Below are positions 9,233-17,064 of a DNA stretch of 64,000 bases, in pieces. Each line of letters starts with the position of its first letter. The first letter of the stretch is position 1. The stretch comes from Hyphomicrobiaceae bacterium (GTDB lineage: Bacteria; Pseudomonadota; Alphaproteobacteria; Rhizobiales; Hyphomicrobiaceae): contig JACKJI010000003.1 of the NCBI GenBank assembly GCA_020638035.1, positions 253,794 to 317,793 on the forward strand. The letters are read 5' to 3'. A program made the position numbers and the translations under genes. Below the pieces are notes generated by a model. That model worked only from the letters and a program-made list of their open reading frames with translations. It had not been told where the DNA came from and made no database searches.

Positions 9233-9267
9233 AGCGCGGCTGCCTGTCATTGAAAAGCAGCCGCGCT
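9233..9267 (+). terminator. Hairpin after pqqC
   Basis: AGCGCGGCTGC (9233-9243) and GCAGCCGCGCT (9257-9267) form a perfect 11-bp stem with a 13-nt loop, 45 bp after the pqqC stop. The T content downstream (TAGTCTTGT) is modest, so termination may be incomplete. Confidence 0.65.
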
Positions 9268-9271
9268 TAGT

Positions 9272-9287
9272 CTTGTCCACGGACAAG
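9272..9287. repeat. Perfect short inverted repeat
   Basis: CTTGTCC and GGACAAG flank the dinucleotide AC. It lies just after the pqqC terminator hairpin and ahead of a gene-poor stretch, and could be an operator or part of a compound terminator. Confidence 0.35.
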
Positions 9288-9893
9288 TCCTTGGCGCTGC
9301 TGGCAACGAAGGGAAGGTGACGTTCTGGTGTCGTTGCGCGCGACGGCTCGTGCCTGCCACTGGACCGTTGCGCCGGCAACCTCGTCCGGCTCAATCCAGG
9401 AATAGGCCTGCCTCGAAAATGAAATCCCGATTTGCGGAATCAAAATTCCCGCCGCGAATCAGAAGCTTGCGCAATGGCGGATTTTTCATTTTGCGCCGCA
9501 ATAATTGACCAAAAAAGTGTTGCTGGTTGGTGATCTGGAGCAGAAATCAGTTCAACATTTTGTTCCCTGCGGAGATGGCCGATGCGAGCTTAGGCCAATC
9601 CGTGAACTCGCGGAATTTGTGCGCCGCAAGCGAGCTTGCGCCAAGAGTTTCAGTCCAAGAGACGGCGGCGCAGCATGGTTACGCACATGCGGCAAAGGTC
9701 GCTTCGACCAATTTTTGCGGAGATGTCCGCCGATTTTGCGCCGCGCAAACCTGATCCTGCGCACTCGACGCGATTTGGCTTTCAAGTATTCTAATATGCC
9801 TTGGTGCTGAAGTTTCGTTTCGTGCGGCTGACAGGCTGCGGAGCGGGGGCAATTCGGCGCTGATCGAACAGAATTCTTGAGGGAACTCGATCG
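9288..9893. other. Gene-poor stretch, AT-richer than its surroundings
   Basis: No convincing gene. The section around 9415-9530 is distinctly AT-richer and contains several TTGCG/TTTTGCG words (TTTTGCGCCGC at about 9490 and again at about 9733). Short frames exist at 9505-9810 and 9527-9754 but show no recognisable family, signal peptide or good ribosome binding site. Confidence 0.4.
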
Positions 9894-10058
9894 TTGAAAC
9901 AGGCTGTTTATTCGGTCGTCGCCAATACCGGCCTCGTCTGCCTGGGGCTTGGAGTGGTGCTCATCATTCCAGCCTTTGCAGCCGATGCCTTCTTCTGGCT
10001 GCCTGCCGCCGTTGCCGCACAGATCTGGATGTGCTGCATCCGCCGCGTCGGCCGCTGA
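9894..10058 (+). CDS. Small putative membrane protein (54 aa)
   Basis: A TTG-initiated frame of 54 residues preceded by TTGAGGGAA as a plausible ribosome binding site. It contains two hydrophobic stretches (about residues 7-28 and 31-46) and ends CCIRRVGR, so it would be an inner-membrane hairpin with a basic, two-cysteine C-terminus. I do not recognise a family. Position between two gene-poor stretches and codon usage dominated by C/G third positions favour it being real; the non-ATG start and small size argue caution. Confidence 0.45.
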   Translation: MKQAVYSVVANTGLVCLGLGVVLIIPAFAADAFFWLPAAVAAQIWMCCIRRVGR

Positions 10059-10150
10059 GGGCTTCCCGGTTGCACTGTGTGTGCGACGTGGGACTGTTCC
10101 AAAGGGCTGCCGGTCAACGCTCTAAGTTTGTTGTTCTCGGCAAAGCGAAA

Positions 10151-10175
10151 AAGGGCGGCCGCTTGGGTCGCCCTT
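10151..10175 (-). terminator. Bidirectional-type terminator downstream of the SucCD-like pair
   Basis: AAGGGCG (10151-10157) and CGCCCTT (10169-10175) form a 7-bp stem around an 11-nt loop. Read on the minus strand the stem runs into a T5 tract (CCCTTTTTCGC), suiting the ligase operon that ends at 10230; on the plus strand TTCGTTCGTTT follows, suiting the small ORF at 9894. Confidence 0.65.
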
Positions 10176-10229
10176 CGTTCGTTTCAGTGCAACACCGGCC
10201 CGCATGATCGCCGCCGTTGCTTGGCGGGT

Positions 10230-11102
10230 TCACAAGAGCGCCTCCCGCATCGTTTCACCAACCCGCGATGCGTCCGCAGCGATCAGTACGCCGGCCAGCT
10301 CGAGTGCCTTGATCTTATCGGCGGCTGTGCCGGCGCCATGCGTAGCGAGAGCACCCGCATGCCCCATGCGCCGCTCGGGCGGTGCATTGCGCCCGGCGAT
10401 CAGCGCCACGACCGGTTTGCGCGACCGACGCGCCTTGAGAAGTTCGGCGACGTCTTCCTCGTCCGAGCCGCCGATCTCGCCAATGACGATGATGCCGCTG
10501 GTCTCGTCGTCATCGAGGAACATCTCCACCGTATCCTTGAGGCTGACACCGTGCACCGGATCACCGCCCACGCCCACGGTCGTCGATTGCCCGAGACCCG
10601 CGCGTGTCGTCTGCAGCACGACCTCGCTCGTCAACGATGCGGATCGCGAGGCGATGCCAATGCCGCCGCGCCGTGCATCAACCGTTGTCATCACGCCGAG
10701 TTGTCCGATGCCGGGAGCGAGCACGCCCTGGCTGTTGGGTCCGACGAGCCGCGTCTTCGATCCCTCGATCGCCTGGCGTACGCGGACCATGTCGAGCACG
10801 GGAATGCGCTCCGTGACGCAGACGATGAGTTCGAGTTCCGCCTCGATCCCTTCGATCATTGCGGCAGCGGCATTGGCGGGCGGCACGAATACGAGGCTCG
10901 CGGTGGCGCCCGTCGTCTCCTTCGCCTGTGCGACGGTATCGAAGACCGGTAGGTCGAGATGTGAGCGACCGCCTTTGCCAGGCACGACACCTGCAACGAG
11001 CTGAGTGCCGTAGGACAGCATGCGCCCGCAGTGGAAGGTGGCCGCGCGACCGGTGAGGCCCTGGCACAAGACCTTTGTCTCAGGTGTTACGAGAATAGCC
11101 AT
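10230..11102 (-). CDS. SucD-like CoA ligase alpha subunit (divergent; substrate unknown)
   Basis: 290 residues with the layout of succinyl-CoA synthetase alpha: a CoA-binding Rossmann domain starting VLCQGLTGRAATFH, GGVTPGKGG-like segment AGVVPGKGGRSH, and the phospho-histidine motif MGHAGA (H248). Several signatures differ from true SucD and from malate-CoA ligase MtkB: GPNCPG is GPNSQG (S124, Q125) and the SRSGTLTYE segment is SRSASLTSE. It would form a heterotetramer with the overlapping upstream gene and make an acyl-CoA plus ADP/GDP and phosphate from a dicarboxylic acid. The true sucCD of the TCA cycle is expected elsewhere. It starts within the TAATG overlap with its partner. Confidence 0.8.
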   Translation of the reverse strand: MAILVTPETKVLCQGLTGRAATFHCGRMLSYGTQLVAGVVPGKGGRSHLDLPVFDTVAQAKETTGATASLVFVPPANAAAAMIEGIEAELELIVCVTERIPVLDMVRVRQAIEGSKTRLVGPNSQGVLAPGIGQLGVMTTVDARRGGIGIASRSASLTSEVVLQTTRAGLGQSTTVGVGGDPVHGVSLKDTVEMFLDDDETSGIIVIGEIGGSDEEDVAELLKARRSRKPVVALIAGRNAPPERRMGHAGALATHGAGTAADKIKALELAGVLIAADASRVGETMREALL

Positions 11103-12283
11103 TATGCAGCCTCCCTGCGTGCAGCGGCGACGGCAGCGGCCGCGCCGTCCGACATGTCGTCCGCATCGATGTAGTCGACGCCGTTGTTCTTGAGCACGGT
11201 TGCCGCGAACGCGGCGTTGTTGCCGGCCATTCGGATCACGATCGGCAAGCGCCGGCCCGAGCGCCGCATGGCGACGCCGATGCCTTCCGCGATCGTGTCG
11301 CAGCGCTGCATGCCGCCGCCATGCACGTTGACGAATACCGACCTTACGGCGGGATTCTTCAGGATCAGCCCCATCCCATGCGCGATGTCGAGACTCGTTG
11401 CTGTCGTGCGGATGTCCATGAAGTTGGCAGGGCGTCCGCCGGCATCGACGATCAGGTCGTGAGTGGCGAGCGCCAGTCCCGCACCGTTGACGACGAGCCC
11501 GATATCGCCCTCAAGCCTCATGTAGTTGATCTGGTGCGCTTGCGCTTCGAGTTCGGAAGGATCGGCAGGCGACCTGCTCGCGTCACGCAGCTTGGCTAGG
11601 TCGGGTCGGCGGAACAACGCATTGTCGTCAATGCTGATCTTCGCGTCGAGCGCCACGAGCTGGCCGTCCGGCGTCACCGCAAGCGGGTTGATCTCCGCTT
11701 GTGTCGCATCGAGACCGACAAAGGCCGCTGCGAGGTTGCGCATGAGGGTGACAAGGCCTGCCCTCACCCTCGCATCCGTCTCGATGCGTTGCGCGAGACC
11801 GGTGAAATCACCTTCGAGCTTTTGTGCAGATAGTGTCAGCGGCAATCGCTCGACGATCTGATCATCCTTGCCGACACGCGCCTCGATGTCTTCGCCACCA
11901 CTCTTTGAGGCAAGCATCACGATCCGTCCGGCGCGCTTGTCGACCGTGATCGCCAGATAGAGGTTCTGTGCGACGCGCACCATCTCCTCGACGTGCACCG
12001 CCGTCACGGGTGCGGCAACACCGCCGGTCTGGCTGGTGACGAGACGGGAACCGATCAGCTGCCCTGCTGCGGCCTGTACCTCGGCCGGTGTCGCCGCGAA
12101 GCGTATGCCACCTGCCCTCTTGCGGTCGCCCGCAAGCACCTGTGCCTTGACGACGTACGTCGCCGCGCCGATCCGGTGTGCAGCCTGTCCGGCTTGATCG
12201 ACCGTGCGAGCCGTCTCGCCGACGGGAATTGGAATTCCATAGTCGGAGATCAGGCGCTTTGCCTGATGCTCGAAAAGATCCAT
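11102..12283 (-). CDS. SucC-like CoA ligase beta subunit (divergent; substrate unknown)
   Basis: 393 residues with the ATP-grasp fold of succinyl-CoA synthetase beta (MDLFEHQAKRL start, K46 in VVKAQV, AEINPLAV, NGAGLALAT). Conserved glycine loops are changed: VHAGGRGKAGG reads VLAGDRKRAGG (50-59), FLDVGGGA reads FMDIRTTA (288-295), and NIFGGIVRCD reads NVHGGGMQRCD (319-329). These changes set it apart from SucC and MtkA. ATG 12283 has a strong GGGAGGGG ribosome binding site; an upstream in-frame codon at 12334 is less likely. The stop overlaps the start of the alpha subunit (TAATG), indicating translational coupling. Confidence 0.8.
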   Translation of the reverse strand: MDLFEHQAKRLISDYGIPIPVGETARTVDQAGQAAHRIGAATYVVKAQVLAGDRKRAGGIRFAATPAEVQAAAGQLIGSRLVTSQTGGVAAPVTAVHVEEMVRVAQNLYLAITVDKRAGRIVMLASKSGGEDIEARVGKDDQIVERLPLTLSAQKLEGDFTGLAQRIETDARVRAGLVTLMRNLAAAFVGLDATQAEINPLAVTPDGQLVALDAKISIDDNALFRRPDLAKLRDASRSPADPSELEAQAHQINYMRLEGDIGLVVNGAGLALATHDLIVDAGGRPANFMDIRTTATSLDIAHGMGLILKNPAVRSVFVNVHGGGMQRCDTIAEGIGVAMRRSGRRLPIVIRMAGNNAAFAATVLKNNGVDYIDADDMSDGAAAAVAAARREAA

Positions 12284-13049
12284 GAGCCCCTCCCAGGGTC
12301 GCTGCGGCCGAAGTTGTCTCCGGTCCTCGTTCACCTGCGGCTGACAGCTCGGTCCCGGCGCGAGCCGGCTGTCCCCTCAGGCCATCCTAGTCGTCCTGGA
12401 GCGCCTTTCGATCCCCTCGAATTGGAGCGGGGCTCCAGAGTCTTCTTGTTGTCGTTTCTTTCTTCGACGAACTGGCTTTCGCTTCGTCGCACAATGCTCC
12501 TGTGTCGTGATCGCGAAATCCGTCAAGGTTGTGCAGCAGCACTCGATTGGTTATCGCGATCAACCAGCCGAGCAACGTCGATCCGCCGGCATCAGCCTCG
12601 GGCCGCCCTCGGCAACTTTGCAATTGGGCGGCATTTCTCGCCACCCGAATGTGCCCCTGAGCGCAGCATGGGGCAATCGCATCAAGCTGGCTCAGGGCGC
12701 GAGGTTCATGCCGGGAGCGGGCCCGTCAAAGCGCCGTTTCCGGCACCCCATTATTGGCATACAATATGCCATATTCAGATTGTTGTCGAGCGACCTGCAC
12801 TGTGAAAAATCCTGTCGTGCATCAGCCGGCCGATGGGGGGCCTGACTGGAATGGGTCGAGTGTCGCGGTCCCTCGAGTGCGTTCGCTGGACGGGGTTTGC
12901 TTGTTCGCCAGGGGGGATTTCCGCAAACTCCGCTCGCACGATGTCCGCGCCGGTGAGCCGGATTTCTGGATGCGCTCTGCATGCGCTAAGGCCTCATGGC
13001 GCGCATGATGCGGTCCGGACGGTTTCGCATGCTGCGCCCGAAGACCGCC
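12284..13049. other. Gene-less stretch of about 765 bp
   Basis: Reading frames on both strands are short and unlike known proteins. It should contain the promoter of the SucCD-like operon at its left end. The only clear structure is the palindrome at 12755-12771. Might hold gene remnants or an RNA; nothing more can be supported by eye. Confidence 0.4.
12755..12771. promoter_or_regulatory. 17-bp perfect palindrome, candidate operator
   Basis: TGGCATA and TATGCCA are perfect inverted arms around CAA. The GC-poor core and odd symmetry resemble GntR-family (FadR/FCD) operators, but no gene starts close by: the SucC-like start is about 470 bp to the left on the minus strand and the GtrA gene ends to the right. 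Confidence 0.4.
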
Positions 13050-13466
13050 TCAGCCCCGGTTGCGAAAAACGGCGAGCCTCATCCCGAGATAGCTGTATCC
13101 CATCGTGACCGCCGTCGCGGCCACCAGTGCCGCCAGCGGTGTGATCTGTGGCCATATCATCAAGATGCCGGAATAGATGGCGTAGTTGAGAGCCGCCGTC
13201 GTCCAGGCGAGAGTGGCATAGCGGCCGAACTCGGCGAGTGTCGGCGGTACGGTGACATTGAATGTGAGCCGCCGGTGTGAGAGCCAGGCCGCGACCATCG
13301 CAAAGCAGACAGCCACGACACGACCGCTGAATGGGTCCATCCCGGCATAACGGGTCACCGCCCACAGCACGAACGCGTCGACGCTGAACGCGATGAGACC
13401 AGAGACGACAAAGCCGGCGCCGTGCCGCACAAGTGCCCTGTGCCGATTGCCTGACGTTTCGCTCAT
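13050..13466 (-). CDS. GtrA-like membrane protein
   Basis: 138 residues with four hydrophobic segments (about 15-37, 43-63, 77-99, 107-127). The pattern GAGFVVSGLIAFSVDAFVLW, then a conserved SHRRLTFN motif after the second helix and an N-terminal Arg-rich start, is that of the GtrA family. These proteins act with undecaprenyl-phosphate sugar transferases, probably flipping the lipid-linked sugar. It overlaps the upstream ChbG-type gene by 4 nt (ATGA) and is third in an operon with a GtrB-like glycosyltransferase, its usual partner. Confidence 0.88.
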   Translation of the reverse strand: MSETSGNRHRALVRHGAGFVVSGLIAFSVDAFVLWAVTRYAGMDPFSGRVVAVCFAMVAAWLSHRRLTFNVTVPPTLAEFGRYATLAWTTAALNYAIYSGILMIWPQITPLAALVAATAVTMGYSYLGMRLAVFRNRG

Positions 13467-14356
13467 CCTGATACAGCGCCCTCTTCTCGCCAGTCGATCA
13501 TGCCGCCGGGAGTGGCGCGCACCACAAGCCGCAACCGATCCGTCAGTGGATTGTCACGGGAGAGCACGGCAAGCTCCGCGCCGCGCCGCGTCGTGACCGG
13601 GTCGTGTGCGGCAAGTTCGGCGTCGGGCACACCCGGATGGCACATGACGAGATGCAACCCGCCGCGTGCTTCCAGTGCCGCCACCTCCAGATCATGGCGT
13701 ACCTCCTCCTCGCTGTCGCCGAATGCCGTCACCCCGGCGAAGCTCGCATTGGCCGGCAGTCCTGCTGCGGCAAGCGCGCGGGCGAACCCGCCAGACAGGA
13801 GTGTCAACAGCATCGCTTTGCCGCGTGCGCCGGGCCGCCGCAACAGCGCGCGCGGATCGTCACCGGGAACGCGTATCAGCGGCCGGACCGGCTCTGAACG
13901 GTAATATTGCAGGACCGTCGCGATCAGCGCGTCGCGCACGCCGGGCAGCGCATGCACGTGCTGGTGGCCGTCGATGAAGTCCGGCTTGTGACCGACGACG
14001 GCCTCGAATAGCCGAAGTTGCCGCACGATTTCTTCAGCGATCTCGTCGCGGTCGAGGCGCCCCAGCACGCTTCGGCGCACCAGCGTGCCGACATCAGGCA
14101 AGCGGCCCTCCGGGGCAAGCGACGGCATGTTTCCGAGTGGTAATCCAAGCGTGAGGTTCATATGCAGGCCGATGGCGATCACATCGCGCAGTTCGGCAAG
14201 GATTGCCCCGTCGGTATTCCAGCGTGGCAGTGTCACCAGCGCGCTCGTGCCCGTGATCCGCTGCGCGCGGGCGAGCCGCGTGATGCCGGCGCTGACGCCC
14301 TCCGACAGAGCGAAGTCATCTGCGATCAGCACGATGTCGCGCGTGGGCAGGGCCAT
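13463..14356 (-). CDS. ChbG/HpnK-family (YdjC-like) carbohydrate deacetylase
   Basis: About 297 residues. The metal-dependent deacetylase motifs are present: LIADDFALSEGV near the N-terminus (catalytic Asp-Asp), a GLHMNLTLG segment with a metal-binding His, and DGHQHVHALP with the His pair, followed by CHPGVPD. Family members remove acetyl groups from chito-oligosaccharides or hopanoid-linked N-acetylglucosamine (HpnK). Here the setting with GT2 and GtrA suggests action on a lipid-linked or surface glycan. I took ATG 14356, which overlaps the upstream stop in TGATG; a GTG at 14359 is an alternative. Confidence 0.85.
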   Translation of the reverse strand: MALPTRDIVLIADDFALSEGVSAGITRLARAQRITGTSALVTLPRWNTDGAILAELRDVIAIGLHMNLTLGLPLGNMPSLAPEGRLPDVGTLVRRSVLGRLDRDEIAEEIVRQLRLFEAVVGHKPDFIDGHQHVHALPGVRDALIATVLQYYRSEPVRPLIRVPGDDPRALLRRPGARGKAMLLTLLSGGFARALAAAGLPANASFAGVTAFGDSEEEVRHDLEVAALEARGGLHLVMCHPGVPDAELAAHDPVTTRRGAELAVLSRDNPLTDRLRLVVRATPGGMIDWREEGAVSG

Positions 14357-15411
14357 CACGCCGCGGTCTCATCCTGAGGGCGCGTTTCGCTCGCGCGCCG
14401 CGTGTCACCCTCGACCGGTGTAACGCCGATCGTCTCCCCGACGATATAGAGCGGGCGCGCCTTCACCTCTTCGTAGACGCGGCCGAGATACTCGCCGATG
14501 ACCCCGAGCGAGATGAGCTGAATCCCCCCGAAGAACAGGATCGATACGATCAATGTCGGATAGCCGCGCACCGGATTGCCGTAGATCAGAGTGTTGATCA
14601 TGATGAACAGCATCGCCGCGAGCGCCACCAGCGAGATGACGAGGCCGAGATATGACCAGATCCGCAAGGGAACGGTGGTGAATGAGAAGAGACCGTCGAG
14701 CGCGAAGTGCCAAAGCTGCCGCGGCCGCCAGCGCGACGGCGTCTTGTCCTCGCGGTCGGGCACCTCGAAGTCCACACCCAGAGATTTGAACCCCACCCAC
14801 GCAAACAGCCCCTTGTTGAAACGGGCGCGCTCGCCGAGCTGGTTGAGGGCGATGACCGCGCGGCGGCTGAGCAGGCGGAAGTCGCCGGCGTCATCGTGGA
14901 GGCGCGTTCCGGAGAGTGCGCGAAATGTACGGTAGAAGATCCGCGCCAGGAACCGCCGTGCCGGTCCATCCGCGTCGCGGTGCGTGCGCCGGCCGTAGAC
15001 GATATCATAGCCCTTGCGCCAGCCTTCGATCAGCTTCGGGATCAGCTCAGGAGGATGCTGCAGGTCGCTGTCCATCACGATCACGGCCTGTCCATGCGCG
15101 TGACGCAGCCCGGCTGCGACGGCGATTTCCTTGCCGAAATTGCGGCTGAAGGACACCGCCTTGATCCTGGGGTCGGACGCATTGCGCGCCTCTATGAGAT
15201 CAAACGTGCCGTCCGATGAACCATCGTCGATGAACACGATCTCGAAGGACGCCACCTCTCGTTCGAGCACCGGAATGAGGCGTGCCAGGAGCTTGTCGAG
15301 CCCCTTCTCCTCGTTGAGCACGGGTATGATGACGGTCAAAACCACGGGCGTGCCGGCGCTCAAATGGCTCACGGCGTCGCTGGCAGCATCTGCATGAGAA
15401 GGATGTGTCAC
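14356..15411 (-). CDS. GT2 polyprenyl-phosphate glycosyltransferase (GtrB/DPM1-like)
   Basis: 351 residues. The N-terminal GT-A domain has VIIPVLNEEKG, the DDGSSDGT motif and the metal-binding MDSDLQHPPE. Two transmembrane helices follow (about 255-283 and 292-318), the arrangement of GtrB-type enzymes that move a sugar from a nucleotide donor to undecaprenyl phosphate. The start is GTG 15411 by position of homology; its ribosome binding site is poor. First gene of a three-gene overlapping operon with the deacetylase and GtrA genes, divergent from UDP-glucose dehydrogenase. Confidence 0.9.
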   Translation of the reverse strand: MTHPSHADAASDAVSHLSAGTPVVLTVIIPVLNEEKGLDKLLARLIPVLEREVASFEIVFIDDGSSDGTFDLIEARNASDPRIKAVSFSRNFGKEIAVAAGLRHAHGQAVIVMDSDLQHPPELIPKLIEGWRKGYDIVYGRRTHRDADGPARRFLARIFYRTFRALSGTRLHDDAGDFRLLSRRAVIALNQLGERARFNKGLFAWVGFKSLGVDFEVPDREDKTPSRWRPRQLWHFALDGLFSFTTVPLRIWSYLGLVISLVALAAMLFIMINTLIYGNPVRGYPTLIVSILFFGGIQLISLGVIGEYLGRVYEEVKARPLYIVGETIGVTPVEGDTRRASETRPQDETAA

Positions 15412-15739
15412 GGATCACAGCCGCCGGTTCTGGCGGGCTCCAGGTCATCGAGGCGACATGTCAATTTTACAATCAGGCGCATGTCGGGTGCGAATGCGAT
15501 ACTCCGGTCGATTGCTCGCCGTCCAGGCCCTCCGTGCGGCATTGCGGCGACATGAGACGAAGAGATGCACTCCGATCTGGCCCGAATCTGGGCCGGAACC
15601 GGCGCCTTTCCACAGCCTGCGCCGTGATCTGTTGTTTAGGCGCCCACGGCAGAAGTGTTAGAAGGACCCCCGAAATGCCGTTGCGCCGGCGTGCCAACCT
15701 GGCGCCACGCGCCGACCGAGTGGACGAAGGGAAATCGAC
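15412..15739. other. Divergent intergenic region (GT2 operon / ugd)
   Basis: No gene is supported. It must hold both divergent promoters; I could not pick out convincing -35/-10 pairs. Confidence 0.45.
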
Positions 15740-17050
15740 GTGAATATCTGCATGATTGGTGCCGGCTACGTCGGATTGGTCTCCGCCGCCTGCTTCTCCG
15801 AGTTCGGCTGGACCGTGACCTGTATCGACAAGGACGCGGGGCGCCTTGCCATGCTCGAGGCCGGCCGCTCGCCGATCTACGAGCCGGGCCTCGATGACCT
15901 GCTCGCCCGCAACATGCGCGCCGGCCGCATTCGTTTTTCGGCCGATCTCGCCACGGCGGTGCGCGAGGCCGATATCGTTTTCTTAGCCGTCGGCACACCG
16001 ATGCGCCGCGGCGACGGCTACGCGGACCTGTCCTACATCTATTCGGCGGTTGAGGAGCTTGCCCCGCATTTGCAAGGCTTCACCGTCATCACGACCAAGT
16101 CGACCGTTCCCGTTGGCACCAGCCGCGAGATCGAGCGCCGCCTGCAGGCTCTGCGCCCTGATGCCGACTATGCCGTCTGCTCCAACCCGGAGTTCCTGCG
16201 CGAAGGCTCCGCCATCCAGGATTTCACGCATCCCGACCGCGTTCTTGTCGGCACCGACAGTGATCGCGCCCGTGCCGTCATGGAGCGCCTCTACAAGCCG
16301 TTGTCGCTGCGCAATGCGCCGGTGGTGTTCGTCTCGCGCGAATCCGCCGAGCTGGCAAAATACGCTGCCAACGCGTTCCTTGCCCTCAAGATCAGCTTCA
16401 TCAATGAAATCGCTGATCTGTGCGAGGAGGTCGGCGCAGACGTGCAGGAGGTCGCCAATGCCATTGGCCGGGACCGCCGTATCGGCGACAAGTTCCTGCA
16501 CCCCGGTCCAGGTTATGGCGGCTCCTGCTTCCCCAAGGATGTGTCTGCATTGATCCGCACCGCGCGCGAGACCAAGACGCCGCTGTCGATCATCGAGCAG
16601 GTCCAGCGTGTCAACGACGAGCGCAAGATCTCCATGGCAAGCCGCATCGAGCGCGCAGCGGGGGGCTCGCTGCGCGGCAAAACGGTGACAGTGCTCGGCG
16701 TCACCTTCAAGCCCAATACCGACGACATGCGCGATGCGCCGAGCCTCGTCGTCGTGCCGATGTTGCTTGAGCGCGGTGCCAAGGTGCGTGTCGCTGATCC
16801 GGAAGGCCGCAAGCAGGCCGAGCCGATGCTGCCGGGGGTCGTCTGGTGCGCCAACGCGCCAGAAGCAGCGGAGGGAGCGGATGTGCTCGTCGTGCTGACG
16901 GAGTGGAACGAATTCCGTGCGCTCGATCTGAAGTCCTTGCGCACGCGCATGACGGGCGACGTGCTGGTCGACCTGCGCAACATCTACAACCCTGCAGCCG
17001 CCCGTGAAGCCGGATTCCGCTATACGGGTGTCGGGCGCAACGGCTCCTGA
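15740..17050 (+). CDS. ugd: UDP-glucose 6-dehydrogenase
   Basis: 436 residues, full length for this NAD-dependent enzyme, which oxidises UDP-glucose to UDP-glucuronate for exopolysaccharide or LPS synthesis. It has the N-terminal Rossmann GAGYVGLV (7-14), SNPEFLREGSA, and the catalytic cysteine in GYGGSCFPKD (C263), then a C-terminal NAD/UDP domain with GVTFKPNTDDMRDAPS. The start is GTG 15740 after AAGGGAAA. Divergent from the GT2 operon, with which it probably shares a polysaccharide role. Confidence 0.95.
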   Translation: MNICMIGAGYVGLVSAACFSEFGWTVTCIDKDAGRLAMLEAGRSPIYEPGLDDLLARNMRAGRIRFSADLATAVREADIVFLAVGTPMRRGDGYADLSYIYSAVEELAPHLQGFTVITTKSTVPVGTSREIERRLQALRPDADYAVCSNPEFLREGSAIQDFTHPDRVLVGTDSDRARAVMERLYKPLSLRNAPVVFVSRESAELAKYAANAFLALKISFINEIADLCEEVGADVQEVANAIGRDRRIGDKFLHPGPGYGGSCFPKDVSALIRTARETKTPLSIIEQVQRVNDERKISMASRIERAAGGSLRGKTVTVLGVTFKPNTDDMRDAPSLVVVPMLLERGAKVRVADPEGRKQAEPMLPGVVWCANAPEAAEGADVLVVLTEWNEFRALDLKSLRTRMTGDVLVDLRNIYNPAAAREAGFRYTGVGRNGS

Positions 17051-17064
17051 CATGTAGACGCCAG

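Noticed and set aside
8147..9394. Long minus-strand frame opposite pqqC
   Set aside because: Antisense to a certain gene; composition artefact of GC-rich codons, no family.
9527..9754. Possible small protein in the AT-richer stretch
   Set aside because: TTG start, no ribosome binding site, no recognisable family; a faint phasin-like impression could not be supported.
10230..12283. Assignment as malate-CoA ligase MtkAB of the serine cycle
   Set aside because: Key loops differ from MtkA/MtkB, and no other serine-cycle gene (mcl, hpr, sga, ppc) is near.
12387..12845. Short frames in the 12.3-13.0 kb gap
   Set aside because: Overlap each other on both strands, no homology pattern, no good start.
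15983..17053. Long minus-strand frame opposite ugd
   Set aside because: Mirror frame of a conserved enzyme, no motif.
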